From: an uncultured Bacteroidota bacterium
Lineage (GTDB): Bacteria; Bacteroidota; Bacteroidia; Chitinophagales; Saprospiraceae
DNA length: 39,009 bases
Reading direction: 5' to 3'
Assembly (NCBI GenBank): GCA_903836265.1
Contig: CAILQK010000417.1
Span: 1-39,009, forward strand
Shown: positions 15,354-23,760 of the stretch, in pieces
How the letters are laid out: every line of letters begins with the position of its first letter
Position numbering within the stretch: the first letter of the stretch is position 1
Translations under genes and position numbers: made by a program
Notes under the pieces: model-generated
Database searches by the model: none
What the model saw: the letters and a program-made list of their open reading frames with translations, nothing else
What the model was told of the DNA's origin: nothing

Positions 15354-18300
15354 TTATTTGATGTTAATGAAATCAACTCCTGCAGCCCGAATCAACTGGT
15401 TCAGGCGCGGAATATCCTGCAATTTAAGGGTTTTCCAGATAACCAGCTGTTCATCTGTCAATTTGAACAGATAATCGCGCACTTCGAGGCTCTGATTTGT
15501 AGGAGGGAAGTCGCCGTTAACGTTCAGTCCCATCAGATTTGCGAGTTTGTCGTTGAGCCTGACGGGGTAATTGAGCGGATCCTGTGAGCTCCGGTTTCTG
15601 GTCTGGTAGAGCGCCTCTTCCACGCTGGTCATGGAAGAGTCAATCACGGAAATCAGGTCAGCAATTTCTTTTGTGCTTTTTCCGGCCGGAAGTTCATTTT
15701 TGAGTGTTTGCAGTTTGGCTCTCACCGATCTGATTTCTCTGATTGTACGGTGTGCTTCCGTGAGTTTGGCGCCAACTGACTGTACGAAACTGAACTGGGC
15801 GGCGAAGTGATCATCGGACACATTTGTTCCGGGGTCCCGCAGAATTTCGAATGTCTCTTCCACAGTTTTTCCTGCTGCTGTCAGTCTGACCCTGTAAATT
15901 CCCGGTACAGCTTTGGCTCCTTCGAGGTCGTAGCTCCAGAGAATCATTCCGTCGAATTTTTCGGCATCGGGGTATCTCATATTCCAGACAAACAGATTGG
16001 CACCGGCCTTCAGGTCGGTCAGGGGGCCGTTCACGGGTTTCGGCGGCGAGGCTACGGGTTTATTGAAAACAGTGGAAAACACCCTGACCGTATCGCCATC
16101 GTTTTCGAGGAAAGCCAGTGTTACTGTATCTTTTTCAGACGGTTTATCCGGGAGGGTGAAATGAATCAGGGTTCCGTTCGGATGATTTTCGCCAGCCAGT
16201 TTTGAGCCTTTGGAAGCGCTGCCCCTCATTCTGAAGGATGGCGCCGGTTTGAAGAGAAATCCGCCGGCAGTTTCCTGTTTCAGGTTTGCGGCCTGATGCA
16301 GCACCGAGAGATCGTCCACTGACCAGATTGAGCGGCCCTGTGTGGCGGCCAGCAGGTGATTGTCTTTGATGACAAGATCAGTAACGGGTACGACGGGCAG
16401 GTTAAGCTGGAATGATTGCCAGCTGACGCCATCGTTGAAACTGACATACATACCCTGTTCTGTACCAGCGTACAGGATTCCGGGTACCGTCTGATCGGCT
16501 CTGATTACCCGGGTGAAATGATTATCCGGTATTCCTTCTGTTATTTTGACCCATGTTTTGCCGTAATCCTTTGTTTTGAAAAGGTACGGCCGGTAATCGC
16601 CGAGTTTGTAGGCGGTACAGGCCAGGTAACATCCGCCATCGCTGTGCGGATCGGGTTCGAGCGAGTTGACCATCGTCCAGGCGGGCAAGCCGGCAGGGGT
16701 TACATTTGTCCAGTTTTTGCCTCCGTCGCGGGATACGTGCACCAGCCCGTCGTCGCTGCCCGTCCAGAGCAGGTCTTTCACCCGGGGACTTTCGGCTGCA
16801 GCGAAAATGGTACAGTAGTATTCCACACCCGTATTGTCTTTGGTAATGGGCCCTCCGCTGGATTTCTGCCGGCTTTTGTCGTTGGTGGTGAGGTCGGGAC
16901 TGATGGTCGTCCAGCTTTGACCCTCGCTGGTGGACACATGCAGGTGGTTGCTGGCCACATAGAGTTTGCGGGGATCATGAGGACTGAAGAAAACCGGATA
17001 GTTCCACTGGAAGCGGTAGCGGGCGTCTTCGGCGCCATGTCCCATATTATCCTCGGGCCACACATTGATGGCTCTTGTTGTTTTGTTTTTGTGGTCCACG
17101 CGTGTCAGGAGGCCGTGGTATTCGCCGCCATAAACGATATCGTTGTTGAGCGGATCAACGGCCATTGTTGCACTTTCACCGCCGGCGCTGGCTTCCCAGT
17201 GTCGTTCTGTAATTGCACCATCGGTGGATCTGTGAGCGATTCGCACGCTGGAGTTATCCTGCTGGGCGGCATAAATATTGAACGGGAAGGCATTGTCAGT
17301 GGTAATCCTGTAGAACTGGGCGGTTGGCTGATTATGACAAGTGGACCAGGTATTTCCGCCGTCGTACGTGATCTGCGCGCCGCCATCGTCGCCGATAATC
17401 ATTCTTTTGGGATTTTCGGGAGCGATCCAGAGGTCGTGGTGATCTCCGTGCGGGGCATATCGGGACTGGAACGTACGTCCGCCATCTTTGGATTTGTGAT
17501 AGGCTACATTCATTACATACACCACATCAGCGTCGGCGGGGTCGGCGTAAATGCGGGAATAATACCAGGCGCGCTGTCGGAGCGACCGGTCTTCATTGAC
17601 CTTCGTCCAGGTTTTTCCGGCATCATCGGAACGGAACACACCACCCGACTGACTTTCAACGACAGCAAAGACGCGGTCGGGATTGACGGGGGAAACAGCG
17701 AGTCCAACAATACCGATAGTATCTTTCGGCAGTCCTTCATTCGCTGTTATTTCCGTCCAGGTATCGCCGCTGTCGGTACTTTTCCATATTCCGGAGCCTG
17801 CACCGCCGCTGCTGAAATCGTGGGGAGTCCTTCTGACCCGCCAGAAGGAGGCGTACAGGATACGGGGATTGGAGGGGTCCATGGCGAGATCCACAGCGCC
17901 GGCATCGGGGTTTACGAAAAGTACCTTTTCCCACGATTTGCCGCCATTGACGGAGCGGTAAACGCCCCTTTCACGGGAAGATTTGAACAAGTCGCCCAGT
18001 ACCGCTGCATAAACCACATCGGAGTTGTGCGGGTGTATGCGTATGCGCGGAATATGGCGGCTTTCGGGGAGTCCGGCCGATTTCCAGGTGCGTCCGGCGT
18101 CGTCTGACTTCCACATACCGGAGCCATACGACACGTTGCCGCGGACAGTACATTCACCGCCGCCGGCGTAGATAACATTATGGTCGGATGGAGCCACTTC
18201 GACAGCGCCGATACTGCCACCGAAGAAACCGTCGGAGATATTCTCCCAGGTACGGCCACCGTCCTGTGTTTTCCAGACGCCGCCGCCCGTACTGCCGAAA

Positions 18301-18476
18301 TAGAAAAGATCGGGTTTGCCGGCCACACCTGTGACGGCTGCCGATCTGCCGCCCCGGAAGGGGCCAATATTCCGCCAGGAAGTGGATGCGAGCAGAGCAG
18401 GGTCAACGCCTTTTTTCTGGGCGGAAATACCTGTTACAGCACAAAAAAGAAGTGTAAGGATCAGAAAACGATTCAT
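15354..18476 (-). CDS. Exported Asp-box (BNR/sortilin-like) beta-propeller protein
   Basis: A 1040-residue protein with a signal peptide (MNRFLILTLLFCAVTGISAQ). Residues about 30-740 contain roughly eleven Asp-boxes of the form S/TxDxGxTW (for example KTQDGGRTW, KSTDSGDTW, RSDDAGKTW, KTKDYGKTW), giving one or two sortilin/VPS10-like propellers. The remaining 300 residues include a beta-sandwich-like part and a helical C-terminus. Such proteins are annotated as glycosyl hydrolases in Bacteroidota databases, but I see no catalytic signature of sialidases, so activity is unproven. The start was placed at MNRFL, 10 bases after the barrel gene's stop; the longer in-frame version would overlap that gene heavily. 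No T9SS tail is present, so its final location is periplasmic or outer-membrane associated. Confidence 0.85.
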   Translation of the reverse strand: MNRFLILTLLFCAVTGISAQKKGVDPALLASTSWRNIGPFRGGRSAAVTGVAGKPDLFYFGSTGGGVWKTQDGGRTWENISDGFFGGSIGAVEVAPSDHNVIYAGGGECTVRGNVSYGSGMWKSDDAGRTWKSAGLPESRHIPRIRIHPHNSDVVYAAVLGDLFKSSRERGVYRSVNGGKSWEKVLFVNPDAGAVDLAMDPSNPRILYASFWRVRRTPHDFSSGGAGSGIWKSTDSGDTWTEITANEGLPKDTIGIVGLAVSPVNPDRVFAVVESQSGGVFRSDDAGKTWTKVNEDRSLRQRAWYYSRIYADPADADVVYVMNVAYHKSKDGGRTFQSRYAPHGDHHDLWIAPENPKRMIIGDDGGAQITYDGGNTWSTCHNQPTAQFYRITTDNAFPFNIYAAQQDNSSVRIAHRSTDGAITERHWEASAGGESATMAVDPLNNDIVYGGEYHGLLTRVDHKNKTTRAINVWPEDNMGHGAEDARYRFQWNYPVFFSPHDPRKLYVASNHLHVSTSEGQSWTTISPDLTTNDKSRQKSSGGPITKDNTGVEYYCTIFAAAESPRVKDLLWTGSDDGLVHVSRDGGKNWTNVTPAGLPAWTMVNSLEPDPHSDGGCYLACTAYKLGDYRPYLFKTKDYGKTWVKITEGIPDNHFTRVIRADQTVPGILYAGTEQGMYVSFNDGVSWQSFQLNLPVVPVTDLVIKDNHLLAATQGRSIWSVDDLSVLHQAANLKQETAGGFLFKPAPSFRMRGSASKGSKLAGENHPNGTLIHFTLPDKPSEKDTVTLAFLENDGDTVRVFSTVFNKPVASPPKPVNGPLTDLKAGANLFVWNMRYPDAEKFDGMILWSYDLEGAKAVPGIYRVRLTAAGKTVEETFEILRDPGTNVSDDHFAAQFSFVQSVGAKLTEAHRTIREIRSVRAKLQTLKNELPAGKSTKEIADLISVIDSSMTSVEEALYQTRNRSSQDPLNYPVRLNDKLANLMGLNVNGDFPPTNQSLEVRDYLFKLTDEQLVIWKTLKLQDIPRLNQLIRAAGVDFINIK

Positions 18477-18486
18477 AGACCGGTTT

Positions 18487-19143
18487 TTAAAGCATGTAAA
18501 CAGCCTGAAAGTTGAGGCAGTGCAGATTCCATGCCTTCGACATGGGGGCAGGGTTCCAGTCGGCGGGATTGTACATAAACAACAGCGAGCGATAGAACCT
18601 GAACGTGAATCCGAGGTGCTGATTTGCCCAGAAACTGAAGCCAAGGTTGATACCGAAATCATTTTTTTTGAGATAATCGGGGGCTACACTGCCGAGTGCG
18701 TTCAGTTCGTCTTTCAGTCTGGAGCTGATAAAGCGTGAATAGGAGAACCCCAGGTTGGCAGAGACCTTGTAGTACTCGGTATTGCCGGCACCTTCAGCGA
18801 GCCAGTCCTTGTAATGCCACATGACAGGCACTTCCACATAATTGAGTCTGAGAGAGAACGGGAACAGTTCAAATTCGCCGGGCACCAGTTCACTCTGTGA
18901 GCCGCGCTGGGAGAACAGAAACTCCATACTGGCTTCCGTTTTTTGGGTGAGCAGGCTCGTGACCCTGATACCAGTTTGCAGGCCGACCTTGTTATACCCT
19001 GCCGAGAGATCGCCGTCAATCTGGGAGGCGACGAGGCCTGCAACAGCACCTGCGCGGAACCGCTGTTGTGCCCGGGCAGCAGTCAGGAGGCAAAGAGAAA
19101 GAAAAGAAACTTGCAAAACGCGCTGGAGAATCCTGAAATCCAT
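18487..19143 (-). CDS. Outer-membrane beta-barrel protein (PorT/OmpW-like size)
   Basis: A 218-residue protein with a signal peptide ending ARAQ (about residue 26). Amphipathic alternating strands follow (GAVAGLVASQI, LRLNYVEVPVMWHY, SANLGFSYSRF, GINLGFSFWANQHLGFTFRFYRS), typical of the PorT-like outer-membrane barrels of Bacteroidota (OMP_b-brl_2). Function cannot be specified. It is the first gene of an operon with the Asp-box propeller and the T9SS esterase, so it could be the anchor or transport partner of these exported proteins. The start at MDFRILQ was chosen because it begins the signal peptide; the 25-residue upstream extension is unlike a leader. Confidence 0.8.
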   Translation of the reverse strand: MDFRILQRVLQVSFLSLCLLTAARAQQRFRAGAVAGLVASQIDGDLSAGYNKVGLQTGIRVTSLLTQKTEASMEFLFSQRGSQSELVPGEFELFPFSLRLNYVEVPVMWHYKDWLAEGAGNTEYYKVSANLGFSYSRFISSRLKDELNALGSVAPDYLKKNDFGINLGFSFWANQHLGFTFRFYRSLLFMYNPADWNPAPMSKAWNLHCLNFQAVYML

Positions 19144-19161
19144 ATTGTTTGAGTTTTTAAA

Positions 19162-19169
19162 TACTTTTG
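19162..19169 (+). promoter_or_regulatory. Possible -7 box for the small gene/MBL operon
   Basis: TACTTTTG matches TAnnTTTG and lies 57 bases before the ATG at 19227. No TTG at the usual distance is present (nearest is 14 bases upstream), so confidence is limited. Confidence 0.4.
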
Positions 19170-19182
19170 TGCCGCTTCGCTG

Positions 19183-19215
19183 CGAAGATAAAACCCTTTG
19201 CGAACTCAACGACAA
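19183..19215 (-). promoter_or_regulatory. Possible promoter of the barrel/propeller/esterase operon
   Basis: The minus strand has TTG (19215-19213), a 22-base spacer and TATCTTCG (19190-19183), one base off TAnnTTTG. It would start transcription near 19176 with a leader of about 33 bases. A CTTCG/CGAAG mini-hairpin overlaps it. Confidence 0.3.
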
Positions 19216-19226
19216 CAAACTTCAAC

Positions 19227-19496
19227 ATGCGTTATACAGTAAACACATTAAAGAAGCTGGAAGCCCTTTTCGAGGAACTTGATTACAGCGTTCGCTATGA
19301 GAAAGGGAGCTTCCAGAGCGGTTACTGCATTGTTGAGAACAGGCGCATTGCCGTAATTAACAAATTTTTCGACACGGAGGCGCGCATCAACACGCTGCTC
19401 GATATCCTGTCGAGATTTGAGCTCAGCGGGGTTGAGCTTCCGGAAAAATCGCGGGAGATGATAGAAAAGTGGCGCAAAGAGCAATCGGATTCATGA
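19227..19496 (+). CDS. Small conserved-looking protein of unknown function (89 residues)
   Basis: An 89-residue acidic/basic cytoplasmic protein starting MRYTVNTLKKLEALF. It reads like an alpha-beta-beta-alpha fold: a first helix, the strands YSVRYEKGSFQSGYCIVENRR and IAVINKFF, then two helices. No catalytic motif was recognised. Its stop overlaps the start of the downstream metallo-hydrolase gene (ATGA), so the two are translationally coupled and probably work in the same process. A longer in-frame start at 19167 would put translation across the -7 box and is rejected. Confidence 0.75.
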   Translation: MRYTVNTLKKLEALFEELDYSVRYEKGSFQSGYCIVENRRIAVINKFFDTEARINTLLDILSRFELSGVELPEKSREMIEKWRKEQSDS

Positions 19497-20257
19497 CAAG
19501 TGTTACCATTCTCGGAACCGGCACCTCACAGGGAGTACCTATTATCGGGTGTGAATGCCGGGTTTGTACCTCTTCCGATCCGCACGACAACCGGCTGCGC
19601 TCGTCGGTAATGGTGACATCCGGAGAGACTGTAGTAGTGATAGATGCCGGCCCCGACTTCCGCCAGCAGATGCTCCGCGCACGTGTGAAGCGACTTGATG
19701 CCATCCTGCTCACCCATGAGCACAACGATCATGTAATCGGTCTGGATGATATCCGGCCGTTCAATCACCGGAGCGGCAGTCCCCTGGAGGTATATGCGCT
19801 CACGCGGGTTGCCGGAGAGGTTAAAAAACGGTTTGAGTACGTTTTTGCCGACCCGATTCCGGGTTTGCCAAGGGTTGAACTGGTTCCCGTATTACCCGGA
19901 GAGCCTTTTGTTATTGGTGAGCTGGAAATACTTCCGGTCGGAGTGATACACGGGAAACTGCCGATTGTCGGATACAGATTCGGCGATTTTGCCTATCTGA
20001 CCGACGTAAAATACATGGAAGAGGAGGACCTGGAGAGGCTGAAAGGCGTTAAAAAACTTGTAATCAACGCCCTTCAGCATGAGTGGCACCCCACGCACCT
20101 GAGCCTGACGGAAGCACTCGGGCTGATCAGGCGAATAGAGCCGGAGCAGGCCTGGCTGACACATCTGAGCCATCACATGGGAGTTGCCTCGGTAGTGGGG
20201 GAAACACTGCCTCCGGGGGTTCAGCTGGCTTTCGACGGCCTTGAAATCGTTGTTTAA
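19493..20257 (+). CDS. PhnP-like metallo-beta-lactamase-fold hydrolase
   Basis: A 254-residue cytoplasmic phosphodiesterase-type MBL protein. Visible are the metal-binding HEHNDH (75-80), Asp in YLTDVKY, His in the WHPTHLS and LTHLSHHMG segments, and a GCECRVC cysteine cluster (Cys20, 22, 25) like the structural zinc site of E. coli PhnP. PhnP hydrolyses cyclic ribose 1,2-phosphates in phosphonate breakdown. No phn genes are here, so the substrate is likely another cyclic nucleotide or small phosphodiester. It shares an ATGA overlap with the small gene upstream. Its TAA stop interlocks with the stop of the convergent asparaginase gene (4-base overlap). Confidence 0.87.
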   Translation: MTSVTILGTGTSQGVPIIGCECRVCTSSDPHDNRLRSSVMVTSGETVVVIDAGPDFRQQMLRARVKRLDAILLTHEHNDHVIGLDDIRPFNHRSGSPLEVYALTRVAGEVKKRFEYVFADPIPGLPRVELVPVLPGEPFVIGELEILPVGVIHGKLPIVGYRFGDFAYLTDVKYMEEEDLERLKGVKKLVINALQHEWHPTHLSLTEALGLIRRIEPEQAWLTHLSHHMGVASVVGETLPPGVQLAFDGLEIVV

Positions 20258-21246
20258 TCCGGCTTTTTCAGGAGGTAATCTGACTCGAACACCTGATTCA
20301 CGTTATTCTGGTAAATGGCGTAGTTAAAGCCCTTGTGGATGGCATATGCTCCGTGGCGGCCCTTTTTGTCAACTGCCACGAAGCCCACCTGAGCGACTTT
20401 GCTCTGTTCGGGGTACTTTCTGACCAGGCGTTTAATGGCTGCCTCGGCGGCTTTCTGTGGCGATGCGCCCCTTCTCATTTCCTCGACCACGAGGAAACTG
20501 CCCAGAGTGCGGAGCACCATTTCGCCAAGACCCGTGCATGCTGCGCCGCCCACTTCATTGTCCACAAACATACCTGCACCAATAATAGGACTGTCGCCTA
20601 CCCTGCCGTGCATTTTGAAGGCAGCACCACTGGTAGAGCAGGCTCCGGAAATATTGTTGTGCTGGTCAACAGCTACAATACCGATTGTGTCGTGGCGTTC
20701 CACATTGATTACAGGTTTGTATTCAGAGCGTACCTTCCAGTCTTCCCATGCTTTTCTGGCCACCTCGGTCAGCAGATTTTCATGGGGGAACCCTTCAGCC
20801 CGGGCAAAGCGATAGGCGCCTTCGCCGGTGAGCAAAACGTGCGGCGTTTTCTCCATCACGCGGCGGGCCACGCTGATGGGGTGCATGATATTCTGGAGAA
20901 AGGAGACACAGCCGGCCTGTCCGAGTTCGTCCATAATACATGCATCCAGTGTCACATTGCCGTCGCGGTCGGGAAATCCGCCGTATCCCACGGAAGTATC
21001 CTCCGGATCGGCTTCAGGTACGCGGGCGCCGGCTTCCACCGCATCGAGAGCCCGGCCACCTTTCGAGATAATATCCCATGCGGCGGCGGTAGCTTTCGTA
21101 TTGGGGCCCCAGGTGGCAATCACCACCGGAGAGGCACTTTTGTCGGATTTTTCAAGAATTTCGCGGGAACCTCTGATCAGATCGGCCGCAGAGAGTGCTA
21201 TTCCGCCGAGAAGCGTGTTGTGTAAAAATTTCCTTCTGGAATTCAC
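20254..21246 (-). CDS. Exported glycosylasparaginase / isoaspartyl peptidase (Ntn hydrolase)
   Basis: A 330-residue N-terminal-nucleophile hydrolase, N4-(beta-N-acetylglucosaminyl)-L-asparaginase type, which cleaves the GlcNAc-Asn bond or related beta-aspartyl bonds. The precursor self-cleaves before the catalytic Thr187 in the conserved HDTIG motif. The substrate-binding RVGDSPIIGAG and CTGLGE segments follow. A Tat signal, SRRKFLHNTLLGGIALSA, starts the protein, so it is folded before export to the periplasm. It resembles the well-studied Elizabethkingia/Flavobacterium enzyme. It is monocistronic, facing the MBL gene. The role is probably scavenging of N-glycan remnants. Confidence 0.9.
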   Translation of the reverse strand: MNSRRKFLHNTLLGGIALSAADLIRGSREILEKSDKSASPVVIATWGPNTKATAAAWDIISKGGRALDAVEAGARVPEADPEDTSVGYGGFPDRDGNVTLDACIMDELGQAGCVSFLQNIMHPISVARRVMEKTPHVLLTGEGAYRFARAEGFPHENLLTEVARKAWEDWKVRSEYKPVINVERHDTIGIVAVDQHNNISGACSTSGAAFKMHGRVGDSPIIGAGMFVDNEVGGAACTGLGEMVLRTLGSFLVVEEMRRGASPQKAAEAAIKRLVRKYPEQSKVAQVGFVAVDKKGRHGAYAIHKGFNYAIYQNNVNQVFESDYLLKKPD

Positions 21247-21384
21247 GATGCAAGAGAGTGGTTAAAGCATTATTTGAAAAAGAGCGCGTAAAGTATGAAT
21301 ATTATTTTGCAGGCATCTCTGAATAAGTGCCAAATTAACCGGAAACATGAAAATATCTGAAAACAGATGGTGTACCTTCGCCCA

Positions 21385-22137
21385 ATGAGCGATACCACAC
21401 TGCTTTTTTTCATTTTTTTCACCATAGCACTCGTTTATTCGTCGGTGGGGTTTGGCGGCGGTTCAAGCTATCTGGCGGTACTTGCGCTGTCGGGACTGCC
21501 ATTCGCGGAAGTCAGGCTCACAGCCATGACGTGCAACATTGCCGTGGTGCTCGGAAACACGACACTTTTCAGGCGCAGCGACTGGTGGGATGGCAGGAAG
21601 TATCTGCCTTTCGTGGCTGCAGGAATGCCAATGGCTTTTCTGGGTGCCATGATACCACTGAGGGAGAAGAACTTTTTCATTTTGCTGGGAGGTACACTGC
21701 TGCTGGCGGCTCTGCTGCTCTGGTTTCAGCCTGTATTGAAGCAGGAACTGCCTGAAGCAGAAAGCCGAAAAAAACGCACGACAGACTGGATATCGGGAGG
21801 TGCCATCGGTTTGCTCTCGGGAATGGTGGGTATAGGTGGCGGTATATTTTTGTCACCACTGCTGTTTTTCCTCCGGTGGGACAAAGCAAAACACATTGCT
21901 GCCACAGCGAGTTTGTATATACTTGCCAATTCTGTGGCCGGACTTGCCGGTCAGCTGGCTTCCGGCGCCACCAACTTTGATCCCTTTCGACTTGTCACCC
22001 TGATTGCAGCGGTTACGCTGGGAGGGCAGATCGGAACGAGAAGCAGTCTGCGCTGGTTCAGTCCGTTATGGGTAAGGCGCATCACAGCGCTGCTGGTATG
22101 CCTGGCCGGTTCGGAAGTACTCTGGAAATATCTGTAA
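21385..22137 (+). CDS. TauE/SafE-family membrane exporter
   Basis: A 251-residue inner-membrane protein with about eight hydrophobic segments. It has the family's two repeated halves, each with a Gly-rich motif: SVGFGGGSSYLAV near the start and GMVGIGGGIFLSPLL in the middle. Members move sulfite, sulfoacetate or other small organic anions. I chose MSDTTLL; an in-frame ATG six codons earlier lies next to a TACCTTCG sequence that could be a -7-like element. It begins an operon with moaD (13-base gap), moaE and an aldo/keto reductase, which hints at a link between sulfur oxyanions and a molybdoenzyme, but that is inference. Confidence 0.87.
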   Translation: MSDTTLLFFIFFTIALVYSSVGFGGGSSYLAVLALSGLPFAEVRLTAMTCNIAVVLGNTTLFRRSDWWDGRKYLPFVAAGMPMAFLGAMIPLREKNFFILLGGTLLLAALLLWFQPVLKQELPEAESRKKRTTDWISGGAIGLLSGMVGIGGGIFLSPLLFFLRWDKAKHIAATASLYILANSVAGLAGQLASGATNFDPFRLVTLIAAVTLGGQIGTRSSLRWFSPLWVRRITALLVCLAGSEVLWKYL

Positions 22138-22150
22138 ATTTGCATCAGGA

Positions 22151-22393
22151 ATGAAAATTGAAATACTGACCTTCGGCATAGCCCGGGAGATTTGCGGCGG
22201 GCGGCTGATACAAATAGATGTGGAAGCGGGGACAGACACCGATGGACTTCGGTTGCTGCTGGCAGCATTGTATCCTGCCCTGTCGGGACTTGCACAGTTG
22301 AGTATTGCCGTCAATTCGGAATATGTCACAGAGCCGGTAGTACTCCATCCGGGCGATGAAATTGCCATCATACCCCCTGTCAGTGGCGGTTAA
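22151..22393 (+). CDS. moaD: Molybdopterin synthase sulfur carrier subunit MoaD
   Basis: An 80-residue ubiquitin-fold protein ending in the diagnostic Gly-Gly. The C-terminal glycine is adenylated and thiocarboxylated by MoeB and donates sulfur to precursor Z in molybdenum cofactor synthesis. The pre-tail segment HPGDEIAIIPPVSGG is typical of the family. It sits 6 bases before moaE, its stoichiometric partner. No moaA, moaC or moeB is in the window. Confidence 0.92.
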   Translation: MKIEILTFGIAREICGGRLIQIDVEAGTDTDGLRLLLAALYPALSGLAQLSIAVNSEYVTEPVVLHPGDEIAIIPPVSGG

Positions 22394-22399
22394 ACCGAG

Positions 22400-22825
22400 A
22401 TGAATATGACGCTCGACATACAGATTTTCGACACACCCCTTGATCCGGCTCAATGCATTCGCACCGTTTCCGACGCCGGTTCGGGCGGAATACAGGTATT
22501 CATAGGGAACGTCAGAAACCGGACAGCCGGCAAAACGGTACTGAGACTGGAATACGAGGCCTATGACAGCATGGCAATCCGCGAAATGGAAAAAATCGCG
22601 ACAGAAGCCGGCAGACGCTGGGATATCACCGGCGTTGTGGTACATCACCGGACGGGTGTGCTGGCAGCCGGTGAAACAGCTGTGATTGTTGCCGTTGGCG
22701 CTGCGCACCGGCATGCAGCAATAGATGCATGCCGCTATATTATTGATACACTCAAGGCAACCGTACCAATCTGGAAAAAGGAAGTATTTGAAGACGGCGA
22801 GGTATGGGTGTCGGCATATCCCTGA
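22400..22825 (+). CDS. moaE: Molybdopterin synthase catalytic subunit MoaE
   Basis: A 141-residue MoaE. It forms a heterotetramer with MoaD and converts precursor Z to molybdopterin. Recognisable are GIQVFIGNVRNRTAGK, LEYEAYDSMA, the HRxxAIxA-like AAHRHAAIDAC and the catalytic region TLKATVPIWKKE, with the lysines matching the essential pair of the E. coli enzyme. The gene follows moaD after 6 bases and its stop abuts the start of the aldo/keto reductase gene. Some genomes carry MoaE without a matching Moco enzyme nearby; none is seen here. Confidence 0.93.
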   Translation: MNMTLDIQIFDTPLDPAQCIRTVSDAGSGGIQVFIGNVRNRTAGKTVLRLEYEAYDSMAIREMEKIATEAGRRWDITGVVVHHRTGVLAAGETAVIVAVGAAHRHAAIDACRYIIDTLKATVPIWKKEVFEDGEVWVSAYP

Positions 22826-23695
22826 ATGATGAGCAACAAGAAAGAACTGGTGCTGGGAACGGCACAATGGGGCTGGACAATCGGTCGCGAAAAAGCATTT
22901 GAGATACTTGAGTACTGGCTGAATGCCGGCTTCAGGGCTGTTGACTGCGCCACCAACTATCCGATCAACCGGCAGCCGGCATGCTTCAGGGCTGCCGAGG
23001 GTATTCTGTCAGAATTTGTTCAGGCTCACGGACTGAACAACCTGGACGTGACGATGAAAATCGGGAGTACGGACAACATGCGTACGCCCGACAACAACCT
23101 GTCGTCCTCCTTCATACAGATGATCGGGCATGAATATGGCAGGATACTTGGCAAAAACCTGGGCTGTCTGATGATTCACTGGGACAACCGGGACCGGGAG
23201 GAGGAAATTGAAAACACACTGACCGGCCTCCGGAGGGTATGCTCAGAGCTGCAATGCAGGATGGGGCTATCGGGTGTACGCAACCCTGACGTGTATGCGC
23301 GTGTGAGAGGTACCGACACCTTCGATATTCAGGTCAAGCACAATGTCCTGTTTTCCGATCTGGAAAGATACACACCGTGGTTACCTTCAGAAACCCACAG
23401 GTACTATGCGTACGGCATCAATGCGGGCGGCATCAAATTGCCCGGAGAGGCCTACTCAGGCACAAGCACCTACATAGTGCGCGGTGGAAATCCCGAATTG
23501 AATGAAGAACAGACGGAGCGGATCAGGAGTCTGACCGAACGTTACCGTCAGGACAAAGGAACAGAAATCAGTCGCATGTGGCAGCTGGGGCTTACCCATG
23601 CAATATCGGAGAATGCGCTTCACGGTATCATAGCCGGCATTTCATCGGTGGATCAGCTGAAGGAACTGATCAGCTGGTATGAGGTGCAGCAATAA
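22826..23695 (+). CDS. Aldo/keto reductase family protein
   Basis: A 289-residue TIM-barrel oxidoreductase. Family marks are LVLGTAQWGW at the first strand, catalytic-type Asp40 and Tyr45 in DCATNYPIN, Lys78 in TMKIG and His118 in MIHWD, that is the Asp-Tyr-Lys-His tetrad. The NAD(P)H-binding C-terminal part ends with HGIIAGISSVDQLKE. The protein is shorter and more divergent than typical members, so its substrate is unknown. Its ATG directly follows the moaE stop (two consecutive ATG codons), so it is cotranslated with the Moco genes. It is closed by a strong hairpin. Confidence 0.8.
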   Translation: MMSNKKELVLGTAQWGWTIGREKAFEILEYWLNAGFRAVDCATNYPINRQPACFRAAEGILSEFVQAHGLNNLDVTMKIGSTDNMRTPDNNLSSSFIQMIGHEYGRILGKNLGCLMIHWDNRDREEEIENTLTGLRRVCSELQCRMGLSGVRNPDVYARVRGTDTFDIQVKHNVLFSDLERYTPWLPSETHRYYAYGINAGGIKLPGEAYSGTSTYIVRGGNPELNEEQTERIRSLTERYRQDKGTEISRMWQLGLTHAISENALHGIIAGISSVDQLKELISWYEVQQ

Positions 23696-23697
23696 AA

Positions 23698-23732
23698 AAT
23701 TGCCTGCCAGTTCCGGAGAATGGCAGGCAATT
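23698..23732. terminator. Bidirectional terminator between the Moco operon and the ferredoxin gene
   Basis: A perfect 12-bp stem AATTGCCTGCCA (23698-23709) with TGGCAGGCAATT (23721-23732) and an 11-base loop. It begins 3 bases after the reductase stop. On the minus strand it is followed by a T-run (from AATAAAAAAT), so it is a strong terminator for ferredoxin. The plus-strand side lacks a U-tract. Confidence 0.85.
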
Positions 23733-23760
23733 GCAAGTCAATGAATATACCGTCTTGCTG

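Noticed and set aside
16416-18107. A 563-codon open frame on the plus strand opposite the Asp-box propeller gene
   Set aside because: It lies wholly antisense to a gene with clear repeats and signal peptide. Its translation has no recognisable domain and is explained by the codon bias of the real gene.
18477-18662. Longer in-frame start of the Asp-box propeller gene
   Set aside because: It would overlap the upstream barrel gene by over 170 bases and hide a clear signal peptide starting at 18476.
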